Assembly: GCA_963785755.1 (NCBI GenBank)
Contig: CAWAXG010000063.1
Coordinates: 1-64,000, forward strand
DNA length: 64,000 nt
DNA from: JACCXG01 sp963785755
GTDB taxonomy: Bacteria; Acidobacteriota; Vicinamibacteria; Vicinamibacterales; 2-12-FULL-66-21
Reading direction: 5' to 3'
This document shows, piece by piece, positions 45,128 through 53,790 of this stretch (positions are counted from its first letter, which is position 1; each line of letters begins with the position of its first letter). Both the position numbers and the translations under genes were made by a program. Below the pieces are notes generated by a model. The model was given only the letters and a program-made list of their open reading frames with translations. It searched no databases and was not told the DNA's origin.

Positions 45128-46255
45128 CTATTTCCCGCCTGCTGTCGAGGTGCCGCTCGTCTCCCAGCCGTACGCGGCCATCATCACCTTGAAGAGATCG
45201 GTGTTCGCCAGGTAGCCGCGCACGCGCTCGGCGCCCGGGCCCTGCGCGGCGGCGAGCACTTCCTCGCCGGTGTGGCCGTTGTCCATGCGCAGCGCCGGGA
45301 TGCGGAGGGGCCCTTTCGGCGCTTCCGCTTCCGCTTTCTCGAGTCCTTCCAGCAGCGGCTGATCGAGCGTCCCGCCGCGGAGCCGCAGGTCGAACGAGTG
45401 ATCGGCGGTGAACAGCAACAGCGTGTCCGGACCGACCGTGCGCGCGATCCGTTCGATGACGCGATCGAATGTGACCATCCGGTCCAGACCGCGGCGGATC
45501 CGGTCCGTATGGACGTCCCACTCGACCATCAGGAAATAGCCGCGCGGATTGCGCGACAGGATCGGAATGGTGCGGTCCACTGCCGTTTGAAGATCGAACT
45601 CTCCTGAGTCGAACATGACGATCGTCCGTGATGCGTCCGGAGCCATCTCCGAAAACGTGGACAGCAGCGGACGGCCGCGTTCGCGCGCCAGCGTCTCCAT
45701 ATCGACGCCAGTCTCCGACAACGCCTTGGCGACCGACCCGCGTCCGCCGCCGATCATCACGTCGACGCCATCGCCGAAGCGCGGCGCGAAAATCTGCGGG
45801 AAGATCACCGCGGTCAGCCCGCGGTCGTTGGCCTTCGCGTAGGTGGACGCCGGCGTCGCGCCGGTGAGCGAATCGTTCGTGATCACGCCTGTCGACAGCC
45901 CGCGCTCCTCCGCGTACTCGAGGATCGTCTTCAGCGGCTCACCATCGACCTTCTTCCGCACCGCGGTCCTCGACTGCCCGATCACGCCGTTGTTCGTCCG
46001 CTCGCCGGTGACGATGGCGGTCATGCCGGCCGCCGAATCGGTGACGAGGCTCGAGGCGCTCGAGGTCTCCGACAGCGCGATGTGCGGCATCCGTTGAACG
46101 AACAAACGCCGCGGCGCGCCGTACCCGTGAAGGCTCGCGGCGGCTATGGTCGACGTGCCGCCGGCGTCCGCGAGGAAGAGAATCACGTTGCGCGCTCGCG
46201 GCTGAGCCGAGAGGGCGACGGGCACGAACAGCAGGGTCAGAAGAGCTCTTCGCAT
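45128..46255 (-). CDS. Secreted alkaline phosphatase
   Basis: 375 residues from ATG 46253-46255 (an upstream in-frame start at 46357 would precede the signal peptide and is less likely). Signal peptide LLTLLFVPVALSAQ. NVILFLADAGGTST provides the first metal Asp, SSLVTDSAAGMTAI the nucleophile Ser in its usual DSA motif, VEWDVHTDRIRRG and FTADHSFDLRLRGG the Asp/His ligands, and DNGHTGEEV the last His. It hydrolyses phosphomonoesters in the periplasm or outside. Length is on the short side for the PhoA-like group. Single gene. Confidence 0.92.
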   Translation of the reverse strand: MRRALLTLLFVPVALSAQPRARNVILFLADAGGTSTIAAASLHGYGAPRRLFVQRMPHIALSETSSASSLVTDSAAGMTAIVTGERTNNGVIGQSRTAVRKKVDGEPLKTILEYAEERGLSTGVITNDSLTGATPASTYAKANDRGLTAVIFPQIFAPRFGDGVDVMIGGGRGSVAKALSETGVDMETLARERGRPLLSTFSEMAPDASRTIVMFDSGEFDLQTAVDRTIPILSRNPRGYFLMVEWDVHTDRIRRGLDRMVTFDRVIERIARTVGPDTLLLFTADHSFDLRLRGGTLDQPLLEGLEKAEAEAPKGPLRIPALRMDNGHTGEEVLAAAQGPGAERVRGYLANTDLFKVMMAAYGWETSGTSTAGGK

Positions 46256-46360
46256 GGCGGCTACCGATCCTGATTGGCGCACATGAGCGGCAGGCAGGAG
46301 TATACCGTTCCGCATGCAAAGGCGATATGACGAGGGTTCCACGGGGTCAAGTCGCAAGGG

Positions 46361-46416
46361 GCAAGTACAACGGAAGGAACAAAGAGATCGGCGATGCTCT
46401 TTCCGTTGGTACTTGC
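46361..46416. repeat. CAAGTACC-word hairpin
   Basis: GCAAGTACAACGGAA (46361-46375) pairs with TTCCGTTGGTACTTGC (46401-46416) with one bulge and a 25-base loop. Adjacent copies of GTCGCAAG/CTTGCGAC extend the symmetry. It sits between the start of the phosphatase and the 3' end of the LamG-PASTA gene, both on the minus strand. Confidence 0.6.
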
Positions 46417-46449
46417 GACCTGGTACTTGTTACGTCAGTTCTTCGTGCG

Positions 46450-48525
46450 TCACCGCACTTCCACCGCCGCGAGGTTCCAGCGATCGTTGGTCGGCGCCGT
46501 GGCGTTCAGCTGCACGACAGTCCCTGGAGTGGCGATCGCCGTCGAGCGGGTCTGCACCCAGTACGTCCCGGTCGACGTCATGTCGATCCACTGCTGCACC
46601 ATGACCTGGTCGGCTTCGAGCGTGCGGGCAACGGCGCGGTCGAATCATTTCCTACGGCATAGACACGCGAGTTTGGCGCCGTGGTGGTCAGCGAGATCGT
46701 CGGGCCGCCTGAGGCCCGCTGGCGATCGCCGACGCGCCGACGGCCGTCGCGCCGGTAAACAGCACGACCGTCAGCGACTGGCGGTAGAGGGTGAATCGCT
46801 GCTGCGCGCGCACCTGAACGTTCGTCAGCGAATTCGGCGCGTTCGCAACCCAGATCTCCGACACACCGCGCTGGGCGTTGACACGCCGCACGAGGGTCCA
46901 CGTGAGACCGGCGCCGCTCACGGCCAGTGTCTGGGTCGAGCCGCCGGGCTGTCGGACGCGGCAAAGGCGACGAGCAGCCGCGGTCCCGTCGTGCTGAAAG
47001 CCGCGGTCGTACGCGTCCCCGATCGATTCGACACGATGACGTTGCTCTGAACGGGCCCCGGTGGCGGCGGGCCCGTCGAGACGACCAGATTGACGGCTAC
47101 TCCCTGCGCGACCTGCGCCCCGGCCTGCGGCGACTGGCTGATGACGGTTCCCGCCGGCACGGTATTGCTCGCGCCGGTCGACACGACGCGGACCGCGAGG
47201 CCAGCGCCGACGATTGCGTCAGCTGCTGCCTGCTCCGTCAGCCCAACGACGTCCGGAACGCTCACGGGCGGAGCGCCGTCCGAGATCACGAACGACACCT
47301 GGGATCCAGGCTGCGCCTGCGCTCGGCCCGACGGGTTCTGACTCACGACGCGCCCGGCGGGAACACTGCTGCTCGGTGCCGAGGTGACGGTGCCGACCAC
47401 GAGACCGGCGTTGGCGATTGCGGTGCCCGCGGCGGCCTGTGTGAGACCGAGCACGCTCGGAACGGTTGCCGGCCCCGCAGGCACCCATTCGAACAGGTAA
47501 GCCTGGCCAGCCGGGCTCGTTGCTGCTGAGCGTCAGCGCCTGCCACGCTGTTCCCGTACAGGTGAACTCGGTGAGGCCGTTCATCGACGACACGTAGACC
47601 TGCCTGGTCCCGTAATTGCGGCCGTAGCCGATCACGATGTCGGTGCTGCCATTCAGTGTGGCCATCACCGATGCCTGCCACTGCCCGTTGACCCACGAGA
47701 CTTCGTACACCTGGCTGCTGTTGGCGGCTGCGAGATACAGCCGGTTGACGCCGTCGTTCCGGCCGGGGCCAACCTCGCCGTTGTGCATCTCGCCGTCGGC
47801 CGCAACACCAAACGGCATCTGCGCAAACGTCGACGCGGCGCCGGTGTAGTCATAGGCGTAGACGACGCCGTCGCCGCCCGAGGCGATGACGCGCTGCCGG
47901 CCAATGTTCCCGATGTCGCCGACGATGGCGCCGTAGAAGAGCGCTGGCGTATCGCCCATCGCCTCCTGACGCCACGACCCGGCTGTGCTTCGCGGCTGCA
48001 CGGTAAGCGTGGGAGACAGTTCGAGAAAGTAGGTCGCTGAATCAGATCGACCGATCGTGACCGAATCGTTGTAGGAAATGATGTGGAAGCGCGCCGCTTC
48101 CCCAACGGATACGTTCATCAGCGACTGCAGCTCGCCGGCGGTCAGCGCTCGCCGGTGAATGCGCAGATCGTCGATGAGTCCGGAAAAGGGACTCGCCACA
48201 GATGCTGTTGCCGCCGATGCGCAGCGCCCCGGTCGTGGCTGTGACGCTGCCGGCAATGGTGCGCGGTACCGGCCAGCGCGCCGTTGACGTACAACCGCAG
48301 CGCCGCGCCGTCATACGTCGTGGCGAGATGCGTCCACGTGTTGAGCGCGAGCTGCGCAGTGCCGGGCGCTCCGGAGTCGCTGCTGCCGATCCGGACGTAG
48401 GACGCGGGGCGCGGCGCGTTGTCGTGGGCGTAGAGCGCGTAAGCCAGTCCGCCGGTGAGTCTCCTTGAGCAGCACCGTCCGCCAGCCGCTGAGCGCCGCC
48501 GGCGGGACCCATGCGATAAGGGATT
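46450..48525 (-). pseudogene. LamG-propeller-PASTA surface protein, 5'-truncated and frameshifted
   Basis: Read through several indels (near 48430, 48300, 48190, 47510, 46925, 46720 and 46640). The product starts inside a LamG/concanavalin fold (WVPPAALSGWRTVLLKE, LNTWTHLATTYDGAALRLYV, LIDDLRIHRRALTAGEL). A propeller-like region follows (YGAIVGDIGNIGRQRVIASG, DGVNRLYLAAANSSQVYEV), then two PASTA domains (VPSVLGLTQAAAGTAIANAG, VPDVVGLTEQAAADAIVGAG) and a final Ig-like repeat ending NLAAVEVR at 46450. Missing its start and signal peptide. The open frame begins at the terminator that closes the next ADOP gene, so the 5' part was removed there. Likely a secreted or cell-wall-binding protein when whole. 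Confidence 0.7.
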
Positions 48526-48526
48526 C

Positions 48527-48558
48527 AAAAAGGTTCCTTCCGCCTTCACAGGCGGAAG
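48527..48558 (-). terminator. Rho-independent terminator of the ADOP gene
   Basis: Nine-bp stem CTTCCGCCT / AGGCGGAAG, loop GTGA (minus strand), then GAACC and TTTTT. It lies eight bases after the ADOP stop on the minus strand and defines the 5' break of the LamG-PASTA remnant. Confidence 0.7.
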
Positions 48559-48566
48559 AATTGAAC

Positions 48567-51038
48567 TTACTCGTACCGCAGCGCCGTGATCGGATCGGCC
48601 CGGGACGCCCGGCGTGCCGGGATTGCCACCGCCGCGAGCGCGACGCTCAGCAAAACCGCACCGGCAATCGCATAGCTCACCGGATCGCCGGCCGTGACGC
48701 CGAAGAGCAGAGTCGCGGTCAGGCCTCTCAGTGCCACCGCGCCGGCAATGCCGCCGACGAGGCCGATCAGGACGAGCAGCGCACCCTGTCGAAACACCCG
48801 CGCGAAGACCGCCGAGCGCGTGGCGCCGAGCGCCAGTCGAATGCCGATCTCGTGCGTCCGTTGCGCGACGGTGTAGGCGATCAGGCCATAGATGCCGATC
48901 GCGGCGAGCACGAGCGCTATCGCCGCGAAACAGCTGACGAGCATCGCATACAGGCGCGGCCTGGCCAGCACCGACTCGACATACTGATTCAGTGTCTTCA
49001 CATTCGCGGCCGCCTGCGTCACGTCAATCTGATTGATCTCGCGACGAACGGCGGCGGCGAGGGCGGCCGGCTCACCGGTCGCGCGAACGATCAGGTTGGT
49101 GATGTAGCCGGGCGTCTGCGCGTGCAGCAGAAACGCCGTGGGTGCAGGCTCGGTCGTCACGCCGTTGTGACGGACGTCGCCGGCAACGCCGACGATCTCC
49201 GCCCATTGCTGGTTCGACGACTGAACCAGGATCCGCTTGCCCACCGCGGCGCCGCCCGGGAAATACCGGCGCGCGAACGTCTGATTGACCATCACGACGC
49301 GCGGGCTGCCGTCGCGATCGCGCCGATCGAACGATCGCCCCTCCAGGATCGGAATGCCCATCGCCGCGAAGTATCCACGGCTGATGAGCGAACAGTCCGT
49401 GCCGAGCGAGCCGGAGGCGGCCGCGGGAGTCTGGTTCTCGATGCGCACGCCGGTGTTGCAATTCAGGCCGGTCAGCGGCAGGAACTGGATCGTGCCGGCC
49501 GCCTTGACGCCAGGCAGCGCCTCGACGCGGTCCAGGATCTGATCCACGAGCGCGATCCTCGACGCCGGCGGGCCGGTCCCCAGAAACAGATTCATCGTCA
49601 CCGTCTCGTTCGGCTGGAAGCCGAGGTCGACGCGCACGAGCGCGGAGAACGTGCGCAGCAGCAGGCTGGCGCCGACGAGCAGCACGACCGCGAGCGCCAC
49701 TTCGGCCGCCACGAGCACGCCCCGCAGCCGTTGTTGACGCCGGTCCGCCGTCGCGCCGCGAGCCCGCTCGCGCAAGGCGGATTGCGGATCGGCGCCGCCG
49801 GCCTGCACCGCGGGCACGAGGCCGAACACGAGCGCGGTCACCGTCGAGACGGCAATCGTGAAGATGAGGCACGTCGCATCGAGCGCGATCGGCTCCGCGG
49901 TCCCGAGCCGGAGCGCATCCGCGCTCACCATGACGAGCGCTTCCGTGGCCCAGTACGCGACCGCGAGACCTGCAGCGCCGCCGAGGAATGACAGCACGAG
50001 GCTCTCGATGACGAGTTGCCGGATGAGCCGGCCACGGCTCGCGCCGAGCGATGCACGCAGCGCGAATTCGCCGCGCCGCTGCAGACCCCGGGCGATCAGC
50101 AGCGCCATCAGGTTCACACAGGCGATAACGAGCACGGTCGCGACGACCGTCATGAGAAGACGCAAGGCTGGACGGCCCTCGCGGACAAGAAAGTCGTGCA
50201 GCGTGAATACGGACACGCCGAATCCCTCGTTGTCTTGCCGGCCTTGCCGCTCCCGCGACAAGGTCGAGGCGATTGCGCTCATTTCGGCCTGTGCGCCCGC
50301 CAGGCTGACGCCTGGCTTCAGCCGGCCGTAAGACTGGAACGACCGCGCCCCGATGGCCCCGGGCCTGGCCGGATCGATCTTCAAGGGACTGAACACTTCG
50401 GGTTCCGTCAACCCGATTCGAAAGCCCGCCGGCGCGATGCCCACGATGGTGGCTGGCCCTTCGCGCACGGCCAGTTGCCGTCCAATTACGCCTGGATCCC
50501 CGCCGAACCAGCGCTGCCAGAAGCCATGGCCGAGAATCACGACGTTGTCAGGGCCCGGACGGGTTTCCTCGAGGGTGAAGTCGCGTCCGAACACCGGCGC
50601 GACACCGAAGACGCGAAACAGATCGGACGTGATCTGCGCCCGCTGAATCTGTTCGGCGCCGTTCGCGCTCAGGACGGTGAGCGGCGGTGTCTGCACCAGG
50701 GCCAGCGCTTCGAACGACCGCGCACGCGCGTGCCATTCGACGAAGTTGGCGGGATGGACGTTGACGGTTGCTCCAGAAGTTTGCACGCGCTCACGCAGCG
50801 TCACGATCCGCTCGGAATCCGGATACGGCAGCGGCCGGAGCAGGACGGCATTCACGAACGTGAAGATGGTCGTGTTCGCGCCGATGCCGAGCGCGAGGGA
50901 GAGGATCGCGACGGCGCTGAACCCTGGGCTCTTTCGCAGGGCGCGGAACGCGTAGCTCACGTCCTGGCGAAGACTGTCGACGAGCGCCAGACCCCGTGCG
51001 TGGCGGGCCTCACCTTTCCGCTGTTCGAAAGTGTCCAT
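48567..51038 (-). CDS. ADOP-type ABC transporter permease
   Basis: 823 residues from ATG 51036-51038 (AGGAG six bases upstream). DVSYAFRALRKSPGFSAVAI opens the first MacB/FtsX unit. SLALGIGANTTIFTFVNAVLLR is the first helix, followed by a MacB periplasmic domain (ERIVTLRER ... LGHGFWQRWFGGDP), an FtsX helix set (CVNLMALLIARGLQRRGEFA, LRASLGASRGRLIRQLVIES), a second periplasmic unit, and a second FtsX set with RTHEIGIRLALGATRSAV. It ends ARRASRADPITALRYE. This double-unit form is typical of ADOP permeases, which pair with separate ATP-binding subunits. None is nearby. Head-to-head with the next ADOP. Confidence 0.92.
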   Translation of the reverse strand: MDTFEQRKGEARHARGLALVDSLRQDVSYAFRALRKSPGFSAVAILSLALGIGANTTIFTFVNAVLLRPLPYPDSERIVTLRERVQTSGATVNVHPANFVEWHARARSFEALALVQTPPLTVLSANGAEQIQRAQITSDLFRVFGVAPVFGRDFTLEETRPGPDNVVILGHGFWQRWFGGDPGVIGRQLAVREGPATIVGIAPAGFRIGLTEPEVFSPLKIDPARPGAIGARSFQSYGRLKPGVSLAGAQAEMSAIASTLSRERQGRQDNEGFGVSVFTLHDFLVREGRPALRLLMTVVATVLVIACVNLMALLIARGLQRRGEFALRASLGASRGRLIRQLVIESLVLSFLGGAAGLAVAYWATEALVMVSADALRLGTAEPIALDATCLIFTIAVSTVTALVFGLVPAVQAGGADPQSALRERARGATADRRQQRLRGVLVAAEVALAVVLLVGASLLLRTFSALVRVDLGFQPNETVTMNLFLGTGPPASRIALVDQILDRVEALPGVKAAGTIQFLPLTGLNCNTGVRIENQTPAAASGSLGTDCSLISRGYFAAMGIPILEGRSFDRRDRDGSPRVVMVNQTFARRYFPGGAAVGKRILVQSSNQQWAEIVGVAGDVRHNGVTTEPAPTAFLLHAQTPGYITNLIVRATGEPAALAAAVRREINQIDVTQAAANVKTLNQYVESVLARPRLYAMLVSCFAAIALVLAAIGIYGLIAYTVAQRTHEIGIRLALGATRSAVFARVFRQGALLVLIGLVGGIAGAVALRGLTATLLFGVTAGDPVSYAIAGAVLLSVALAAVAIPARRASRADPITALRYE

Positions 51039-51235
51039 CTGGAGCTCCTGTTGCACGCGGCCCGGCCGGGAAATGATCGTCATGCCCTTTTGTATTAGAC
51101 AGAGGGCCGTTACAAATTGGTTGACACTCGACGCGATGCCCGACCTTTCGGTTTGCTGAGTCTTTGTGCGTCGTGCCGCTCAGCTCGTGCGAGACTACCC
51201 GTCAGCAACCTGCTAATCGTCCCTGGAGGGGCCGG

Positions 51236-53686
51236 ATGACGTCAAAGGCCGCTGGTCAACGCTGGATCTACGACATCGCGCAAGACGTCCGATTTGCGCT
51301 GCGCCTCCTCATCAAGGAGCGCTGGTTCACGTTCAGCGCGATCGGCGCCCTCGCTCTCGGGATCGCCGTGACGACGACGATGGTCACCATCATCAACGGC
51401 TATCACTTCCGAGGATTGCCCGTCGACGATCCCGATCGGATCCTGTATCTCGGCACGCGTAACGAGAGTGGGCGCACCAGCGGGATGTCGTATCAGGACT
51501 ACCAGGACTGGCGCACGTCACGGAGCTTCGCCGGGACGGCCGCGTTTGCCGGCGCCGTCATGACGATCGGCGACAAAGACCTGTCGCCGGACAGCGCGGG
51601 CGGCGCCTACGTCTCCGCGTCGGCGTTCGGGATTCTGGGCGAAACGCCGGTTCTCGGCCGGGGTTTCCTGCCCGCCGACGACCGCCCGGGCGCTCCAGGG
51701 GTCGCCATTCTGGGTCATCGCCTCTGGACGATGCGGTATGAAGCGGACCCGAACGTTATCGGCCGGTCCATCGCCATCAACGGCAACCCGGTGACAGTGA
51801 TCGGCGTCATGGCGGACGGCTTCGAGTTCCCGTTTCGCCAGGAGCTGTGGCTGCCGCTTGCGCTCATGCCCGGCATTGAGACGCAGCGGCGAGACGAGCG
51901 CGGGCTCGGCGTCTTCGGACGGCTCGCCGGACGCGTCAGCGCGGCGCAGGCCCAGGCGGAGCTGGCTGGCATTGCCGCGGCGCTCGCGAAGGCATACCCG
52001 GAGACCAACCAGAAGATCGAGCCAATGGTAGTGCCCTTCGGTGAAGGGCAGGTCGGCCGGCTGCAGGATCAGCAGCCTCCGCTCGCGCTCATCGCAACGG
52101 CCGCGTTCGTCCTGCTCATCGCCTGCGTGAACGTCGCCAACCTGCTCCTGGCGCGGTCGGCCGGCCGGGCGCGCGAGATCGCGATCCGCGCGTCGGTCGG
52201 GGCGACGCGCTGGCGGATCGTCCGGCAATTGATCGTCGAGCACCTGATGCTCGCGTTCGCGGCCGGAGGACTCGGACTCTGGCTGTCGAGGTTCGGCGTG
52301 CAGTTCATCGCCGACGCCTTCGGCCGGAACGTGCCCTACTGGATGCGATTCACCGTGGATGGCCGCGTGCTGGCAATCCTGGTCGGCCTCTGCGTCGTCA
52401 CGAGCCTCGTCTTCGGGCTTGCGCCGGCGCTGTTCGTGTCGAAGACGAACGCCGCGGCCGTGATGAAGGAAGCCGCACGCAGCGGATCACCTCGAGCGCG
52501 GAAATGGACGAATGCCTTGCTCGTCGCGGAGCTCGCGGTCGCGCTCACGCTGCTGGCCAGCGCGGCCTTGATAATGCGAAGCTTCCTCGCCCTCTATCGC
52601 ACGGACACGATCGTCGATGCATCCCGCATCCTGACCATCGCGCTGACGGTGCCGGAGAAGCGGTATGCGACGCCCGAGCAGCGCGCCGGCTTGTATCAGC
52701 AACTGGATGAGCGTCTCAGCGCCATCCCGGGTATCCCGTTCGCGACGGTGGCGAGCAGTCGCCCCTTCGTCGCCGCGCCGTCGCGAACGCTCTCGTTCGG
52801 CGACCGGCCCGCCGGGGCCACTGGAGCCGTACAGCCATCGGTGGCAGTGGTGTGGATCGGCAGCCGATATTTCGAGAGCCTGGGCGTTCAGGTCCAGCGA
52901 GGCCGCGGTTTCACCACTCTGGATGGCGCGCCAGGTCATGACGCCGCGATCGTGAATCAGCGCTTCGCCGACGCGCACTTCGCGAACGCGAATCCACTCG
53001 GCCAGCGGATACGACTGAGTCAGGACAAGACCGATCCGCGACCGTCGCCGTGGCTCACCATCGTTGGCGTCTCCCCGACCATCCGGCAGGCGGTGGCGTC
53101 GGGTGCGCGGCCCGCAGTCTACCTGCCGCTCCGAACCCATGCCGGAGCGGGTGCAGCCATCCTCGCCGGCCGCGTGGCCCATCCTGCGACGCTGGCTCCC
53201 ATTCTGCGAAAAACGGTCGCCTCACTCGATCCCACGGTCACGCTGCACAACGTCAGACCGTTGAACGAGCTCCGCGCCGACTCCCGCCTGCAGCCGCGTC
53301 TGGTCGGAACGGTGCTCTCTGCGTTCGCCATGATTGCCTTACTGCTCTCGATGGTTGGTCTGTACGCGATGACCGCTTACGCGGTGCTGCAGCGAACCCA
53401 CGAGATCGGCGTACGGATGGCGCTCGGCGCACAGCCTCGTCAGGTCGTCTGGTTGTTCGTCCGCTGCAGCCTGTGGCCGCTCGGGATCGGCCTCTTCCTC
53501 GGGCTCGTCGGCGCCTTCCTCGCCGGCCAGTTGCTTCGGGGCATTCTGCTTCAAACCGGCGTGACCGGGTGGACGACGATCGGGTTCATCGTGCTGCTGT
53601 TCGTCAGCGTCGCGCTCGCCGCGTGCTTCTTCCCTGCACGCAAAGCGGCGCGGCTCGACCCGTTGAATGTCCTGCGGTACGAGTAA
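51236..53686 (+). CDS. ADOP-type ABC transporter permease
   Basis: 816 residues from ATG 51236 with GGAGGGG five bases upstream. Same architecture as its divergent neighbour: DVRFALRLLIKERWFTFSAI, ALALGIAVTTTMVTIINGYH, periplasmic MacB domain (LGHRLWTMRYEADPNVIGRS), FtsX helices (CVNVANLLLARSAGRAREIA), a second MacB unit (IVNQRFADAHFANANPLGQR) and last FtsX unit (RTHEIGVRMALGAQPRQVVW). Ends PARKAARLDPLNVLRYE. Sequence identity to the 48567 ADOP is limited, so they are old paralogues. The divergent 197-base gap must hold both promoters; none matched consensus convincingly. Confidence 0.92.
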   Translation: MTSKAAGQRWIYDIAQDVRFALRLLIKERWFTFSAIGALALGIAVTTTMVTIINGYHFRGLPVDDPDRILYLGTRNESGRTSGMSYQDYQDWRTSRSFAGTAAFAGAVMTIGDKDLSPDSAGGAYVSASAFGILGETPVLGRGFLPADDRPGAPGVAILGHRLWTMRYEADPNVIGRSIAINGNPVTVIGVMADGFEFPFRQELWLPLALMPGIETQRRDERGLGVFGRLAGRVSAAQAQAELAGIAAALAKAYPETNQKIEPMVVPFGEGQVGRLQDQQPPLALIATAAFVLLIACVNVANLLLARSAGRAREIAIRASVGATRWRIVRQLIVEHLMLAFAAGGLGLWLSRFGVQFIADAFGRNVPYWMRFTVDGRVLAILVGLCVVTSLVFGLAPALFVSKTNAAAVMKEAARSGSPRARKWTNALLVAELAVALTLLASAALIMRSFLALYRTDTIVDASRILTIALTVPEKRYATPEQRAGLYQQLDERLSAIPGIPFATVASSRPFVAAPSRTLSFGDRPAGATGAVQPSVAVVWIGSRYFESLGVQVQRGRGFTTLDGAPGHDAAIVNQRFADAHFANANPLGQRIRLSQDKTDPRPSPWLTIVGVSPTIRQAVASGARPAVYLPLRTHAGAGAAILAGRVAHPATLAPILRKTVASLDPTVTLHNVRPLNELRADSRLQPRLVGTVLSAFAMIALLLSMVGLYAMTAYAVLQRTHEIGVRMALGAQPRQVVWLFVRCSLWPLGIGLFLGLVGAFLAGQLLRGILLQTGVTGWTTIGFIVLLFVSVALAACFFPARKAARLDPLNVLRYE

Positions 53687-53790
53687 GGGAGGGGGAGGAT
53701 AAAACGTTCGGCACGCGCCGCTAAAGCGGTGCGCTCGGCTGAACATTCAGCCTGCTCCCGTCCTCCCCACCGGATGGGCCAGAATATCTG

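Noticed and set aside
48465..49991. 508-codon plus-strand frame opposite the ADOP gene
   Set aside because: Arg/His-rich shadow of high-GC coding sequence; the minus-strand ADOP has all family motifs.
51039..51235. Consensus promoters between the divergent ADOP genes
   Set aside because: TTGACA near 51121 has no matching -10 at 16-18 bases; TTTGTA/TACAAA arms are too short and far apart to call an operator.
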